Below are positions 44,659 to 54,955 of a stretch of DNA of 64,000 nucleotides, in pieces. Numbering within the stretch: the stretch's first letter is position 1; every line of letters begins with the position of its first letter. This DNA comes from Pseudomonas ovata. Lineage in GTDB: Bacteria; Pseudomonadota; Gammaproteobacteria; Pseudomonadales; Pseudomonadaceae. Position numbers and translations under genes: made by a program. Under the pieces are notes generated by a model. That model saw only the letters and a list, made by a program, of their open reading frames with translations. It was not told where the DNA came from and did no database searches. The stretch lies in the NCBI RefSeq assembly GCF_003131185.1, contig NZ_QFFU01000004.1, positions 62,001-126,000 on the forward strand, written 5' to 3'.

Positions 44659-45450
44659 TCAGGACTGGCTGGCGGAAGCGCCGGTGTCGGCCTCGGTTGC
44701 CGGGCTGGCAGGAGCCGCGCTTGCCGGCTCTTTTTCTGCCACAGGCTTGGCCGCCGGCTTGGCAACACGCTTGCGGGGTGCCGGCTTTTTGGCCGGCTTG
44801 GTGTCGGCCGACGCCGCCGCTGACCGTGCGCTGCTGGCAGTCGCCGAGGCAGCCTTGCTGGCCGCATCGACCGGCTTGGCCGCTGCCTTCTTCACTGCCG
44901 GCTTGGCCGCATCTGCCTTGCTGGCCACCTTGTCGGCGGTCTTGGCGACCGTTTTGGCAGCCGACTTGATCAATGGCCTGGCGGTACTGCCGGAGGCCGG
45001 CCGGGAGGCGGCGCGGGTGGTGGTCACCGGCTGGACCTGCTCGCCGGTCAACTGCTCGATCTGCCGGGTCAACCGGTCAACCTTGTCGTGCAACGACTCG
45101 ACTTCACTGCGGCTGGGCACGCCCAGGCGCGAAATGGCGCTGTTGAGGCGTTTGTCGAAGGCGCCTTCGAGTTCGCTCCACTTGCCAAGCGCCAGGTCCT
45201 TCACATCGCCCACCCGGGACTTGCCGGCCCTGACACCGTCCTTGACCTCTTCAAGCTTCTGCTCGGCCTGGGCCTGCGTCTGCTTCTCGGCCTGCTCGCC
45301 ATCCTTTACCAGGGTTTCGAACAGCTTGCTGCCGTCATTGCTGATCTTGGAGTAAGCCCCCAGACCCGCCAGCCAGATCTGGCGCGAGTACTTCTCGATC
45401 TCACCAATCCAGGAGCTGCCTTGCTTTTCGGTTTTTTTCTTGCCTGCCAT
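44659..45450 (-). CDS. phaF: phasin PhaF with histone H1-like tail
   Basis: PhaF (263 residues) coats PHA granules and helps distribute them at division. Residues 1-110 are the phasin domain, related to PhaI (shared IWLAGLGAYSK/VY stretch). A coiled-coil leucine-zipper-like segment (about 115-140) follows, then a highly Ala/Lys/Pro-rich tail with KPA/KPAAK repeats that binds DNA non-specifically. The ATG at 45450 has AAGGAG upstream; the frame is open 26 codons further. It lies 10 bases after phaI. Confidence 0.96.
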   Translation of the reverse strand: MAGKKKTEKQGSSWIGEIEKYSRQIWLAGLGAYSKISNDGSKLFETLVKDGEQAEKQTQAQAEQKLEEVKDGVRAGKSRVGDVKDLALGKWSELEGAFDKRLNSAISRLGVPSRSEVESLHDKVDRLTRQIEQLTGEQVQPVTTTRAASRPASGSTARPLIKSAAKTVAKTADKVASKADAAKPAVKKAAAKPVDAASKAASATASSARSAAASADTKPAKKPAPRKRVAKPAAKPVAEKEPASAAPASPATEADTGASASQS

Positions 45451-45460
45451 CCCGCTCTCC

Positions 45461-45940
45461 TTATTGATCCGACTCGACGCGCTCAAGCTTCTTGGGCTCA
45501 GGACGGTCAAGCTTGCGATTGCCGACACGCTCCAGCAAGGCGGTCAGTTCATCGAGCTTAGCAGAGAGCGCCTCGACGTCATGGCGCGACGGAATGCCGA
45601 TGCGATGCAGGCCCTTGGCGATGCGCCGGTCGAACAGGCCTTCGATCTTGTCCAGTTGGGCTTCGAAGCGATTCTTGACTTCGGTGGCCTCGCCCTTGAT
45701 CGAGTCGATCTCGCTGTTGGCGGCTTCAACCTTCTGGTCGATGGTCTTTTTCGCTTCCTTCTCGGCCCGCTCACCGGCGCGGATCAGTTCCTTGACGTAC
45801 TCGCTGCCTTCTTCATTGACCCGGGTATAGACGCCCAGGCCCGCCAGCCAGATCTTGCGGGCGTAATGCTTGACGTCGGCAAGCTTGCCGTCCTGTTCGA
45901 GGTCGACTTCGATTTTTCTTCTTACACTGACTTTGGCCAT
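45461..45940 (-). CDS. phaI: phasin PhaI
   Basis: PhaI (159 residues) is the minor granule-associated phasin: an amphipathic helix-rich domain with IWLAGLGVYTRVNEEG, then a coiled coil and a charged tail. It is homologous to the N-terminal part of PhaF but lacks the basic repeats. It is the first gene of the phaI-phaF transcript, and its upstream region (45941-46045) should hold the PhaD-dependent promoter. No exact operator was recognised. Confidence 0.95.
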   Translation of the reverse strand: MAKVSVRRKIEVDLEQDGKLADVKHYARKIWLAGLGVYTRVNEEGSEYVKELIRAGERAEKEAKKTIDQKVEAANSEIDSIKGEATEVKNRFEAQLDKIEGLFDRRIAKGLHRIGIPSRHDVEALSAKLDELTALLERVGNRKLDRPEPKKLERVESDQ

Positions 45941-46045
45941 GGTTCACCTCACGCTTGAAGGTTGAAGGGAACGCCCCCTTCAGGGACAGTCAGGCCAAAG
46001 TAAGCAGAAAAATTAGAATCGACACCCTAACAACACACCTGCCGG

Positions 46046-46237
46046 GTAGGAGCGCGCTTGCCCGCGACCGAGTGCGTAGCGCTCGCAAAATTGATGAAAC
46101 GCCACAAACTCATAGTGAACGCATTCAGAAATCTGCGAAACGCCACAAATTTACGACTGCGACCTAGTCCGGGATCTATGAAACGCCACAAATTTACGAC
46201 TGCTAACGCAGCCGGTCGCGGGCAAGCGCGCTCCTAC
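46046..46237. repeat. REP-bounded palindrome, copy C (right of PHA locus)
   Basis: This 192-bp element starts GTAGGAGCGCGCTTGCCCGC and ends in CAAGCGCGCTCCTAC. It has three CGTAAATTT-type units, here read on the minus strand as CGCCACAAATTTACG, and the GAACGCATTCAGAAATC stretch. It is copy B in the opposite orientation, without B's 15-base insert. Together with the phaI promoter stretch it fills the 363 bases between phaI and the small gene at 46304. Confidence 0.88.
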
Positions 46238-46303
46238 AGCGGTGAATTTAAAACCTGGCAGAGCCAGTCATTTATTTTGTATTTGATGAGAGCGTCCTGC
46301 AGG

Positions 46304-46582
46304 TCAGGCCGCCAGCTCGCGGTCCAGCACCCGTTCGATCTCGCTCTTGATCGTGCCGCTCATCGCCGAGAGAAAGAAGCTGAGTTCGATGCTGATACGG
46401 ATCAGCGCCGCTTCGACGTCGACCCGGCCCTTGGCGCCCTTGCCGTGCAGCGACACGCTGTCGCCGTCCCACTCGTGCGCCAGGCCGTACTTGGTCGACA
46501 GCTTTTGCACCAGGTGCTCGGCCTTGGCGCGAGCCTGCTCGTGGCCCAGTTCGTGCGGGCGCTCAACGATGATTTTCGACAT
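46304..46582 (-). CDS. PHA-system family protein (small, TIGR02610-like)
   Basis: This 92-residue protein is charged and starts MSKIIVERPHELGHEQAR, like the small polyhydroxyalkanoic-acid-system family found beside pha genes. It has no signal or membrane segment. I chose the ATG at 46582; the frame is open further upstream. It is divergent from ubiE. A role at the granule or in regulation is guessed from neighbourhood only. Confidence 0.75.
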   Translation of the reverse strand: MSKIIVERPHELGHEQARAKAEHLVQKLSTKYGLAHEWDGDSVSLHGKGAKGRVDVEAALIRISIELSFFLSAMSGTIKSEIERVLDRELAA

Positions 46583-46712
46583 GCCAATGGTCCTCGTTAA
46601 AAGGTGAATCGTGGCCGAACTATAACAGCGGGCCGTACCGGCCATGCGCGTTGTCAAGACAAAGTCAGCCCTGATGATTAGAATGGCAGCATTCTATTCC
46701 GGTGACAGCGAT

Positions 46713-47483
46713 ATGACCGATCAGCGCAAAGGCAGCGATGCCGAACCCACCACCCACTTCGGCTACAAGAATGTGCCGCAAAGCCAGAAGGCGGAAAAGG
46801 TTGCTGAGGTGTTTCACTCGGTAGCCGCCAAATACGACCTGATGAACGACCTGCTGTCCGGTGGCATGCACCGGCTCTGGAAGCGCTTCACCATCGAGCT
46901 GTCGGGCGTGCGCCCCGGCAACCGGGTGCTGGACATCGCCGGCGGCACAGGCGACCTGGCGCGCAAGTTCTCGCAACTGGTCGGCCCGACCGGGCATGTG
47001 GTCCTGGCCGACATCAACGCCTCGATGCTCAAGGTCGGCCGCGACCGCCTGCTCGATAAAGGCGTGTCGGGCAACATCGAATTCGTCCAGGCCGACGCCG
47101 AGAAGCTGCCGTTCCCGGACAACCACTTCGACTGCGTGACCATCGCTTTCGGCCTGCGCAACGTGACCAACAAGGAAGACGCCCTGCGCTCGATGCTGCG
47201 CGTGCTCAAGCCTGGTGGTCGCCTGCTGGTGCTGGAGTTCTCCAAGCCGACCAACGCGCTGATGTCCAAGGCCTATGACGCCTACTCGTTCGCCTTCATG
47301 CCATTGATGGGCAAGCTGGTGACCAACGATTCGGAAAGCTACCGCTACCTGGCCGAGTCGATCCGCATGCACCCCAATCAGGAAACCCTGAAGTCGATGA
47401 TGGTGCAGGCCGGTTTCGACCGCGTGACCTATCACAACATGACCAGCGGTATCGTGGCCCTGCACCGGGGCATCAAGCCCTGA
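46713..47483 (+). CDS. ubiE: ubiquinone/menaquinone C-methyltransferase
   Basis: UbiE (256 residues) C-methylates the benzoquinol ring in ubiquinone (and menaquinone) synthesis. The family signature lies in [19 protein letters not shown], the SAM motif in [11 protein letters not shown] near residue 76, and the post-motif in [12 protein letters not shown]. The ATG at 46713 gives [10 protein letters not shown]; the frame opens 23 codons earlier. Its stop overlaps the ubiJ start by one base. Confidence 0.97.
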   Translation: MTDQRKGSDAEPTTHFGYKNVPQSQKAEKVAEVFHSVAAKYDLMNDLLSGGMHRLWKRFTIELSGVRPGNRVLDIAGGTGDLARKFSQLVGPTGHVVLADINASMLKVGRDRLLDKGVSGNIEFVQADAEKLPFPDNHFDCVTIAFGLRNVTNKEDALRSMLRVLKPGGRLLVLEFSKPTNALMSKAYDAYSFAFMPLMGKLVTNDSESYRYLAESIRMHPNQETLKSMMVQAGFDRVTYHNMTSGIVALHRGIKP

Positions 47484-48112
47484 TGCTGCTGCGAGGCTTG
47501 CTGGCCAGTGTCGAGCATGGCATCAACCGGGTGCTGCGCCTGGACGCCACGGCCCTGCCGCGCCTGGGTGCGCTGGCCGGGACCGTAATCGCCATCGACT
47601 GCCGGGACCCGGCCCTGAAGCTGTTCATCCTTCCCGGTGATGAAGGCCTGTTCCTGGCCGCCGACTGGGCCGCCGATGCCGACTGTACGCTGCGCGCCCC
47701 GGCCGCCACCCTGGTGCGCCTGGCCCTGAGCCAGGACAAGAGTGCCGTGCTGCACGGCCCGGACGTCGAGCTGGACGGCGACAGTGGCGTGCTGCTGGCG
47801 CTGAGCGGCATCCTGCAAGACCTCGAGCTGGACTGGGAATACGAACTGTCGCGCTGGCTGGGCCCTGTGGCCAGCCAGTTGCTGGGCAGCCACCTGCGCA
47901 GCCGCGCACGCTGGACCCGGGGCGCGCTGGCCAGCCTGGGCCAGAACCTGGCCGACTACCTGAGTGAAGAGTCCCGCACCTTGGTCGGCACACACGAAGC
48001 CGAGGCGCAGTTCAGCGAGCTGGACCGGATCAAGCTCGATCTGGAACGCCTCGAAGCCCGGGTTGCCCGCCTCTCTTCCTCCCTGACCCCAAGCCATAGC
48101 GATCTCGAATGA
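47483..48112 (+). CDS. ubiJ: ubiquinone biosynthesis accessory factor UbiJ
   Basis: UbiJ (209 residues) is an SCP2-domain protein that helps assemble the aerobic ubiquinone complex. An SCP2-like lipid-binding domain covers about 15-125, and the C-terminal third is a predicted coiled coil ([22 protein letters not shown], split here by function, not by position). It overlaps ubiE by one base and ubiB by 4. Confidence 0.92.
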   Translation: MLLRGLLASVEHGINRVLRLDATALPRLGALAGTVIAIDCRDPALKLFILPGDEGLFLAADWAADADCTLRAPAATLVRLALSQDKSAVLHGPDVELDGDSGVLLALSGILQDLELDWEYELSRWLGPVASQLLGSHLRSRARWTRGALASLGQNLADYLSEESRTLVGTHEAEAQFSELDRIKLDLERLEARVARLSSSLTPSHSDLE

Positions 48113-49728
48113 AGTTGCTTGCCGTCCGCCGCCTGTTTCGCATCCAGCGTGTCGTAATCCGTTACCGCCTCGATGACCTGCTGTTCGCCCTGCCGCTGCC
48201 CTGGTGGCTGCTGGCGGTACGCTTCGTGCTGCCGTGGCGCTGGCTGCCGCGCAAGCCCTCGGAACTGGACCGCGGCACGCGCCTGCGCCTGGCGTTGCAG
48301 GACCTGGGACCGATCTTCATCAAGTTCGGCCAGTTGCTCTCGACCCGCCGCGACCTGCTGCCCGAAGACATCGCCGACGCGCTGATGCTGCTGCAGGACC
48401 GGGTACCGCCGTTCGACCCGAAACTGTCGGTGCAATTGATCGAATCACAACTGGGCGCACGCATCAGCGAGGTGTTCAGCCGCTTCGACGTCGAGCCACT
48501 GGCTTCGGCCTCGGTGGCCCAGGTGCATGCCGCACGCCTCAAGACCGGCGAAGAAGTGGTGGTCAAGGTGGTGCGGCCCGGCCTGCGGCCGATCATCACC
48601 CAGGACATGGCCTGGCTGTTCATTCTGGCGCGCATCGCCGAGCGGCTGTCGGCCGACGCGCGCCTGCTGCACCCGGTGCAAGTGGTCAGCGACTACGAAA
48701 AGACCATCTACGACGAGCTGGACCTGCTGCGCGAGGCGGCCAACTCCAGCCAGTTGCGGCGCAACTTCGAAGGGTCCGACCTTTTGTACGTGCCGCAGGT
48801 CTACTGGGACTGGTGCCGGCCCAAGGTGCTGGTGATGGAGCGCATCTACGGCGTCCAGGTCACCGATCTTGCGACCCTGGCCGACCAGCGCACCGACATG
48901 AAGCTGCTGGCCGAGCGCGGTGTGGAGATCTTCTTCACCCAGGTGTTTCGCGACAGCTTTTTCCACGCCGACATGCACCCGGGCAATATCTTCGTCAGCA
49001 CGGTCAACCCCTGGACCCCGCAATACATCGCCATCGACTGCGGCATCGTCGGCAGCCTGACCCCCGAAGACCAGGATTATCTGGCCCGTAACCTGTTTGC
49101 CTTCTTCAAGCGCGATTATCGCCGGGTGGCGCAGTTGCATATTGATTCAGGCTGGGTGCCGGCAGAAACCAAGCTCAACGAGTTCGAGGCGGCGATCCGC
49201 ACGGTGTGCGAGCCGATCTTCGAGAAGCCGCTCAAGGACATTTCCTTCGGCCAGGTGCTGATGCGTCTGTTCCAGACCGCACGGCGCTTCAATATGGAAG
49301 TGCAGCCGCAACTGGTGCTGTTGCAGAAGACCCTGCTCAACATCGAGGGCCTGGGTCGCCAGTTGTACCCCGACCTGGACCTGTGGAGCACGGCGCAGCC
49401 GTTTCTGGAGCGCTGGATGCGTGAGCGGGTCAGCCCGAAAACGTTGCTGGGCAACCTGCAATCGCAGGTCGAACAGTTACCGCATATTGCCGGTATGACC
49501 CGTGACCTGCTGGAGCGCATGTCGCGACCGCACGCCAACGACCCGCCAAAGCCCTGGCACGACCGCAACGACAACTGGGCCTTGCGCCTGCTGGGCGCGG
49601 CCTTGCTGACCGGCGGCGCGATCCAGACCTGGGCGCTGAGCTCGGCCGGCACGGCACTGCCGGGGCTGACCAGCGTACCGGCCGGCATCATGCTGGTGGC
49701 AGGGCTGTATCTGATCGTTCGTCGATAG
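48109..49728 (+). CDS. ubiB: ubiquinone biosynthesis kinase-like protein
   Basis: UbiB (539 residues) is an atypical kinase/ATPase of the ADCK family needed for ubiquinone synthesis. The family KxGQ motif is K72-F-G-Q75 in [17 protein letters not shown]; the Ala-rich nucleotide loop is [19 protein letters not shown] carries the HxD equivalent and IAIDCGIVG the metal Asp. Two C-terminal membrane helices (about 492-512 and 517-535) anchor it. It overlaps ubiJ by 4 bases. Confidence 0.97.
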   Translation: MKLLAVRRLFRIQRVVIRYRLDDLLFALPLPWWLLAVRFVLPWRWLPRKPSELDRGTRLRLALQDLGPIFIKFGQLLSTRRDLLPEDIADALMLLQDRVPPFDPKLSVQLIESQLGARISEVFSRFDVEPLASASVAQVHAARLKTGEEVVVKVVRPGLRPIITQDMAWLFILARIAERLSADARLLHPVQVVSDYEKTIYDELDLLREAANSSQLRRNFEGSDLLYVPQVYWDWCRPKVLVMERIYGVQVTDLATLADQRTDMKLLAERGVEIFFTQVFRDSFFHADMHPGNIFVSTVNPWTPQYIAIDCGIVGSLTPEDQDYLARNLFAFFKRDYRRVAQLHIDSGWVPAETKLNEFEAAIRTVCEPIFEKPLKDISFGQVLMRLFQTARRFNMEVQPQLVLLQKTLLNIEGLGRQLYPDLDLWSTAQPFLERWMRERVSPKTLLGNLQSQVEQLPHIAGMTRDLLERMSRPHANDPPKPWHDRNDNWALRLLGAALLTGGAIQTWALSSAGTALPGLTSVPAGIMLVAGLYLIVRR

Positions 49729-49795
49729 CCAGCAGCCCGAGGCGCTGGCACACTGTTCAACCCGCCGGGCGACAACCCTGGCAGCCGGAGTAGAT

Positions 49796-50188
49796 ATGAA
49801 AGACTGGCTGGACGAGATTCACTGGAACAGCGACGGTCTGGTGCCTGCAATCGCTCAGGACCACAAGACCGGCCGCGTATTGATGATGGCCTGGATGAAC
49901 CGCGAGGCACTGGCCCTGACGGCAGCCGAAAACCGCGCCATCTACTGGTCGCGCTCGCGCGGCAAGCTGTGGCGCAAGGGTGAAGAGTCCGGCCATGTGC
50001 AAAAGCTCCATGAACTGCGCCTGGACTGCGACGCCGACGTCGTCATCCTGATGGTCGAGCAACTGGGCGGCATCGCCTGCCACACCGGCCGGCAAAGCTG
50101 CTTCTACCGGGTCTTCGAGAACGGCGACTGGAAAACCGTCGACCCGGTGCTCAAGGACCCCGACGCCATCTACTCCTCAGGACACTGA
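49796..50188 (+). CDS. hisI: phosphoribosyl-AMP cyclohydrolase
   Basis: HisI (130 residues) opens the purine ring of PR-AMP, the third step of histidine synthesis. The zinc-binding [11 protein letters not shown] and the [11 protein letters not shown] stretch carry the metal ligands. It is the single-domain form, separate from HisE, which follows after 2 bases. GGAG lies eight bases before the ATG. Confidence 0.96.
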   Translation: MKDWLDEIHWNSDGLVPAIAQDHKTGRVLMMAWMNREALALTAAENRAIYWSRSRGKLWRKGEESGHVQKLHELRLDCDADVVILMVEQLGGIACHTGRQSCFYRVFENGDWKTVDPVLKDPDAIYSSGH

Positions 50189-50190
50189 AC

Positions 50191-50529
50191 ATGACCGATA
50201 CCCTGACCCGGCTGGCCGAAGTGCTCGAATCGCGCAAGGGCGCGGCAGCCGACAGCTCCTATGTGGCCAGCCTGTATCACAAGGGCCTGAACAAGATCCT
50301 GGAAAAGGTCGGCGAAGAGTCGGTCGAAACCATCATTGCCGCCAAGGACGCCGCTGTCAGTGGCGACTGCAGCGATGTCATCTATGAAACCGCCGACCTG
50401 TGGTTCCACAGCCTGGTGATGCTCGCAGCCCTGGGCCAGCACCCACAGGCGGTACTCGACGAACTGGACCGCCGCTTCGGCCTGTCCGGTCATGCGGAAA
50501 AAGCTGCCCGGACCCCAGGCCAGGCCTGA
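50191..50529 (+). CDS. hisE: phosphoribosyl-ATP pyrophosphatase
   Basis: HisE (112 residues) removes pyrophosphate from PR-ATP, the second step of histidine synthesis. It is an all-alpha NTP pyrophosphohydrolase with [14 protein letters not shown] and [17 protein letters not shown], the EExxE and ExxD metal sites. It is 2 bases after hisI and 31 bases before tatA, so the five genes hisIE-tatABC probably form one transcript. Confidence 0.95.
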   Translation: MTDTLTRLAEVLESRKGAAADSSYVASLYHKGLNKILEKVGEESVETIIAAKDAAVSGDCSDVIYETADLWFHSLVMLAALGQHPQAVLDELDRRFGLSGHAEKAARTPGQA

Positions 50530-50560
50530 GTCCGCGCCCGAACTTCAAGAGGATTGCTCC

Positions 50561-50851
50561 ATGGGTATTTTTGACTGGAAACACTGGCTCGTTATCCTGA
50601 TCGTCGTGGTGCTGGTATTCGGCACCAAGAAGCTCAAGGGCCTGGGCAGTGATGTCGGCGAATCGATCAAGGGCTTTCGCAAGGCCATGCACGACGATGA
50701 AAAGCCGGCCGAGCCCAACCCGACCGCCCAGCCGCAGCCACAACCGCAGCCGGCCCAGAGCACGGCGCATAACCCGCAACCCCAGCCGCCGCACACCATC
50801 GATGCCCAGGCGCAAAGGGTCCAGGATCCGGTGCGCAAGGACCAGGTCTGA
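50561..50851 (+). CDS. tatA: twin-arginine translocase subunit TatA
   Basis: TatA (96 residues) has one N-terminal membrane helix ([17 protein letters not shown]), the FGTKKL hinge, an amphipathic helix, and a Gln/Pro-rich tail (PQPQPQPA). The ATG at 50561 gives MGIFDWKHW and has AAGAGGA upstream; the longer frame overlaps hisE and is unlikely. Confidence 0.95.
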   Translation: MGIFDWKHWLVILIVVVLVFGTKKLKGLGSDVGESIKGFRKAMHDDEKPAEPNPTAQPQPQPQPAQSTAHNPQPQPPHTIDAQAQRVQDPVRKDQV

Positions 50852-50854
50852 TCC

Positions 50855-51313
50855 ATGTTTGGTATCAGCTTTTCCGAACTGCTGCTGATCGGCCTGGTGG
50901 CCCTGCTGGTACTGGGTCCCGAGCGCCTGCCGGGAGCCGCGCGTACCGCCGGGCTGTGGATAGGCCGTCTGCGGCGCAGCTTCAATGCCATCAAGCAGGA
51001 AGTGGAACGTGAAATCGGTGCCGACGAGATTCGCCGGCAACTGCACAACGAGCACATCCTGTCGCTGGAAGAAGAAGCCCGCAAGCTGTTCTCGCCGCCC
51101 AACGAAGACGTGCTCAATCGCGACGCCCCGGCAGTCGAACCGGATCCGCAACCCATTGCGCTGCAACCTGAGTCTTCGGTGCCGCCGGCCACCGTCACGC
51201 CGGCAACGCCGCGTCTGACCCTGGAAAAAACACCCAAGCCTGCGACCGTGGCCACGCCTGTCGGTCAGCCGGCTGCCCTCACTGACCCGTCATTGCCATC
51301 GCGAGCCCCATGA
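50855..51313 (+). CDS. tatB: twin-arginine translocase subunit TatB
   Basis: TatB (152 residues) starts [26 protein letters not shown], with the conserved Glu in the membrane helix and the PERLP hinge. An amphipathic helix and an unstructured tail follow. With TatC it forms the receptor for folded twin-arginine substrates. It starts 3 bases after tatA. Confidence 0.96.
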   Translation: MFGISFSELLLIGLVALLVLGPERLPGAARTAGLWIGRLRRSFNAIKQEVEREIGADEIRRQLHNEHILSLEEEARKLFSPPNEDVLNRDAPAVEPDPQPIALQPESSVPPATVTPATPRLTLEKTPKPATVATPVGQPAALTDPSLPSRAP

Positions 51314-52095
51314 GCGCTGATATCCCGGAAAACGACCAGCCCATGCCGCTGGTCTCGCACCTGACCGAGCTGCGTACACGCCTGCTGCGTTGCGTGGCTG
51401 CGGTGTTTGTGGTCTTTGCCTGCCTGTTCTACTTTGCGCAGAAGATCTACACCCTGGTGTCTGCCCCGCTGCGCGCCTACCTGCCCGAAGGCGCGACGAT
51501 GATTGCCACCGATGTGGCCTCGCCGTTCCTGACGCCCTTCAAGCTGACCATGATGGTGGCATTGTTCGCCTCGATGCCCATCATCCTGCATCAGGTCTGG
51601 GGCTTCATCGCACCGGGCCTGTACCGGCATGAAAAGCGCATCGCCGTGCCCTTGCTGGTGTCGAGCATCATCCTGTTCTATGCCGGCATGGCGTTCGCCT
51701 ACTTCCTGGTGTTCCCGCTGATTTTCCACTTCTTTGCCAGCGTGACGCCTGAAGGCGTGTCGATGATGACCGACATCGCCAGCTACCTGGACTTCGTCAT
51801 GACGCTGTTCTTTGCCTTCGGCGTGGCCTTCGAGATTCCGGTGGCCGTGGTGTTGCTGGTGTGGATCGGTGTGGTCGACGTCAAGTACCTGAAGAAGATC
51901 CGCCCCTACGTGATCATCGGCTGCTTTGTGGTCGGCATGATCCTCACGCCGCCGGACATCTTCTCGCAGACCCTGCTGGCAGTGCCGATGTGGTTGCTGT
52001 TCGAGCTGGGCATCCTGTGCAGCAGCATGATCAGCAAGCGCGGCGAGCATCCTGAAGACCAGAAGCGCGACCAGCCGCCAGCGCCGCTGTCGTGA
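51310..52095 (+). CDS. tatC: twin-arginine translocase subunit TatC
   Basis: TatC (261 residues) is a six-helix membrane protein that recognises the twin-arginine signal. The N-terminal [16 protein letters not shown] and the [14 protein letters not shown] stretch are family marks. It overlaps tatB by 4 bases and rsmE by 4. Confidence 0.97.
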   Translation: MSADIPENDQPMPLVSHLTELRTRLLRCVAAVFVVFACLFYFAQKIYTLVSAPLRAYLPEGATMIATDVASPFLTPFKLTMMVALFASMPIILHQVWGFIAPGLYRHEKRIAVPLLVSSIILFYAGMAFAYFLVFPLIFHFFASVTPEGVSMMTDIASYLDFVMTLFFAFGVAFEIPVAVVLLVWIGVVDVKYLKKIRPYVIIGCFVVGMILTPPDIFSQTLLAVPMWLLFELGILCSSMISKRGEHPEDQKRDQPPAPLS

Positions 52096-52799
52096 ACCTG
52101 CTGTTGCTCGAAGAGGCCGACTTCATCGCGGCCGACCGTGTGGTGTTGCGTGACCGGCGCCTGACCCACATGCAGGAGGTACAGCGGGTCGCGGTCGGTG
52201 ACCGCCTGCGGGTCGGCCGTATCGGCGGCCTGCTGGGGGAAGCCGAAGTGCTGCGCCTGGAGCCAGGCGAAGCCGAGCTGCGCGTGTCCTTGCACAGCCC
52301 GCCGCCAGCCAAACTGCCGCTGACCCTGATCCTGGCCGTGCCACGCCCGAAAATGCTGCGCCGGGTGTTCCAGACCGTGGCCACCATGGGCGTGCCACGG
52401 CTGATTCTGGTCAACAGCTATCGGGTCGAGAAAAGCTTCTGGCAGACGCCTTTCCTCAACCCCGAGGCCATCCGCGAGAACCTGATCCTGGGCCTGGAGC
52501 AGGCCCGCGACAGCGTGTTACCCGAGGTGCTGATCGAAAAGCGCTTCAAGCCATTTGTCGAGGACCGCCTGCCGGCCCTGGCCCAGGACACCCTCGGGCT
52601 GGTCGGCCATCCGGGCGACTTTCCGCCCTGCCCGCGGGCGGTCGAACAGCCGGTGACCCTGGCCATTGGCCCGGAAGGTGGCTGGATCCCGTACGAGGTC
52701 GACCTGCTGGCCGGCGCCGGGTTGCAGCCGGTGCAGCTCGGGGCGCGCATCCTGCGCGTCGAGACTGCGGTCACGGCACTGTTGGCGCGCTTGTTCTGA
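52092..52799 (+). CDS. rsmE: 16S rRNA (uracil-1498-N3)-methyltransferase
   Basis: RsmE (235 residues) methylates U1498 of 16S rRNA. A PUA-like N-terminal domain precedes a SPOUT knot with [16 protein letters not shown] and [16 protein letters not shown] near the end. The start is GTG at 52092, overlapping tatC by 4 bases. Confidence 0.95.
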   Translation: MNLLLLEEADFIAADRVVLRDRRLTHMQEVQRVAVGDRLRVGRIGGLLGEAEVLRLEPGEAELRVSLHSPPPAKLPLTLILAVPRPKMLRRVFQTVATMGVPRLILVNSYRVEKSFWQTPFLNPEAIRENLILGLEQARDSVLPEVLIEKRFKPFVEDRLPALAQDTLGLVGHPGDFPPCPRAVEQPVTLAIGPEGGWIPYEVDLLAGAGLQPVQLGARILRVETAVTALLARLF

Positions 52800-52824
52800 G
52801 CATTTGCTCCGTCATCTAAATCGC

Positions 52825-52851
52825 TTCAGCTTGCAGGGTTCTTGCCGATAC
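52825..52851 (+). promoter_or_regulatory. candidate FliA (sigma-28) promoter of chemoreceptor gene
   Basis: TTCA, 15 bases, then GCCGATAC: the -10 matches seven of eight bases of GCCGATAA with the correct spacing; the -35 is a half match to TAAA. It lies about 38 bases before the chemoreceptor at 52889, a gene class often under FliA. Confidence 0.45.
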
Positions 52852-52888
52852 AGGGGTTCGTACTGTATCTGCCCGGCAAGGAGTCACC

Positions 52889-54799
52889 ATGTCCATTACC
52901 CAACGTCTCGCCAACGCGAGTGTCAGCCGCAAACTGGCGCTCGGTTTCGGCCTCGTGGTGCTGATGACCCTGGCCATCAGCGCCACCGGTTGGCGCAGCA
53001 TCCAGTCGCTGATCGAGCGGGGCGATCGGGTCAGCGCCATCAACCAGGTCAATGAGCAGACCCTGGAACTGCGCATCCAGCGTCAGCGCTATGAAGCGCT
53101 GTCCAGCACCGAGGCGGCCAGGAACGTCGTGGCAGCCCTCGACCAGCTCGACATCGACCTGCGCATGGCTCGTAGCCTGACTCGCTCATCGGCCAACCAG
53201 CAACGGCTGGACACCCAGATCAAGACGGCTGTCGATTATCGCCAGGCGTTCATGGAAATGAGCCAGGCCATCGAAGCCCGTGAAGGCACCCGCAGCCTGA
53301 TGGGCGACAGCGCCGACAAAGCCGTGGCCGAAATCAACAAGCTCGAAGCCGAACTGCTCAAGAGCAACGATATTCTGGCCTTCAACAATATCGTTGGCGT
53401 CAGCAAATTGCTGCAACAAGCACGCTTTCAGGTGCGCGGCTACACCTACAGCGGCCGTGCCGAATTCGAGAAGAACGCCAACGCGGCCATCGACGAGGCC
53501 ATGACCGGCATCAACGCCCTGGCTGGCGATATTCCGGCCGACTTCCTGCCGACGCTACAGGCGGCACAGGCGGGCTTGCAAGGCTATCGCAAGGCGGTGG
53601 GCAAGTACCGTGATGCCCAGGCCGCCAGCCTGGCCTCGCTGGAAAAGATGGCGCCGCTTGGCGAGCAAATGCTCAAGATAAACGGCGACCTGATTGCCGA
53701 CCAGAATGCCAGCCGCGACAAGGAGAGCGAGCAGGCAGTCCTGACCATTGGTCTGGGCACGGCCCTGGCGCTGCTGTTCAGCGTGCTCGCCGGCTGGATC
53801 ATCACCCGGCAGATCACCCTGCCCCTGCAAGATACGCTCAAGGCCGTCGAGCGCGTGGCCGCCGGCGACCTCAGCCACAACCTCAACGTCAATCGCCGGG
53901 ACGAACTGGGTGTGCTGCAAGGCACCCTGCAGCGCATGACCGTCAGCCTGCGCGAGCTGGTGGGCGGCATTCGCGATGGCGTGACGCAGATTGCCAGCGC
54001 GGCCGAAGAACTCTCGGCCGTCACCGAGCAGACCAGTGCCGGGGTCAACAGCCAGCGGGTCGAGACCGATCAGGTGGCCACCGCCATGCATGAAATGACC
54101 GCTACCGTGCAGGAAGTGGCACGCAACGCCGAAGAAGCCTCGGAAGCGGCACTGGCCGCCGACCAGCAGGCTCGTGAGGGTGACCGGGTGGTCAACGAGG
54201 CCATCGGCCAGATCGAACGCCTAGCCAAGGCCATGGGTAATTCCACTGCCGCCATGGACGAACTCAAGCGCGAAAGCGACAAGATCGGTAGCGTGCTGGA
54301 TGTGATCAAGTCGGTGGCCGAACAGACCAACCTGCTGGCGCTGAACGCCGCCATTGAAGCGGCGCGCGCCGGTGAAGCCGGACGCGGCTTTGCCGTGGTG
54401 GCCGATGAGGTGCGCAGCCTGGCGCAGCGTACCCAGAAGTCCACCGAAGAGATCGAAGCGCTGATTGCCGGCCTGCAAAGCGGCACCCAGCAGGTGTCGA
54501 GCATCATGGACGACAGCCTGGCGCTGACCGACAGCAGCGTCGAGCTGACCCGCCGCGCCGGGGGCTCGCTGGAAAGCATCACCCGCACGGTCTCGGCCAT
54601 CCAGGCGATGAACCAGCAGATTGCCGCCGCCGCCGAGCAGCAAAGCGCCACGGCCGACGAGATCAACCGCAGCGTGCTCAATGTGCGTGACGTGTCGCAA
54701 CAGACCGCCGCCGCCAGCGAAGAAACCGCCGCCTCCAGCGTCGAGCTGGCGCGCCTGGGCAACCACCTGCAAACCCTGGTGGGGCGCTTCGTGATCTGA
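52889..54799 (+). CDS. methyl-accepting chemotaxis protein, HBM type (McpQ/McpK position)
   Basis: This 636-residue receptor has a membrane helix at 16-34, a large helical ligand domain of about 250 residues (the two-module, four-helix-bundle HBM size), a second membrane helix at about 285-307, a HAMP domain, and a signalling domain with the conserved tip [16 protein letters not shown] near 481-515. It ends GRFVI, with no CheR/CheB pentapeptide. The spot after tatC-rsmE is that of McpQ (citrate) in P. putida and McpK (2-oxoglutarate) in P. aeruginosa as I recall; the ligand here is unproven. Confidence 0.88.
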   Translation: MSITQRLANASVSRKLALGFGLVVLMTLAISATGWRSIQSLIERGDRVSAINQVNEQTLELRIQRQRYEALSSTEAARNVVAALDQLDIDLRMARSLTRSSANQQRLDTQIKTAVDYRQAFMEMSQAIEAREGTRSLMGDSADKAVAEINKLEAELLKSNDILAFNNIVGVSKLLQQARFQVRGYTYSGRAEFEKNANAAIDEAMTGINALAGDIPADFLPTLQAAQAGLQGYRKAVGKYRDAQAASLASLEKMAPLGEQMLKINGDLIADQNASRDKESEQAVLTIGLGTALALLFSVLAGWIITRQITLPLQDTLKAVERVAAGDLSHNLNVNRRDELGVLQGTLQRMTVSLRELVGGIRDGVTQIASAAEELSAVTEQTSAGVNSQRVETDQVATAMHEMTATVQEVARNAEEASEAALAADQQAREGDRVVNEAIGQIERLAKAMGNSTAAMDELKRESDKIGSVLDVIKSVAEQTNLLALNAAIEAARAGEAGRGFAVVADEVRSLAQRTQKSTEEIEALIAGLQSGTQQVSSIMDDSLALTDSSVELTRRAGGSLESITRTVSAIQAMNQQIAAAAEQQSATADEINRSVLNVRDVSQQTAAASEETAASSVELARLGNHLQTLVGRFVI

Positions 54800-54817
54800 C
54801 GCCCCGCGCTCTGTCCT

Positions 54818-54925
54818 GTAGGAGCGCGCTTGCCCGCGACCGGCTGCGCAGCAGTCGTAAAATTGTGGCGTTTAATCAATTTCTGCGAGCGCTCCGCACT
54901 CGGTCGCCGGCAAGCGGGCTCCTAC
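54818..54925. repeat. REP-bounded palindrome, copy D (one internal unit)
   Basis: This 108-bp copy has the left arm GTAGGAGCGCGCTTGCCCGC at 54818 and a slightly changed right arm (GGTCGCCGGCAAGCGGGCTCCTAC). It holds a single CGTAAAATTGTGGCGTTT unit, and begins 19 bases after the first chemoreceptor stop. Confidence 0.85.
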
Positions 54926-54955
54926 CGGTCGATGCCTGCCCGAATAGCCTGTCCT

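Noticed and set aside
46058..46600. Plus-strand open frame starting inside palindrome C, with a similar frame on the minus strand through copy B
   Set aside because: The similar N-terminal peptides come from translating the repeat, not from a gene family. The rest is antisense to the small PHA-system gene or to hslU.
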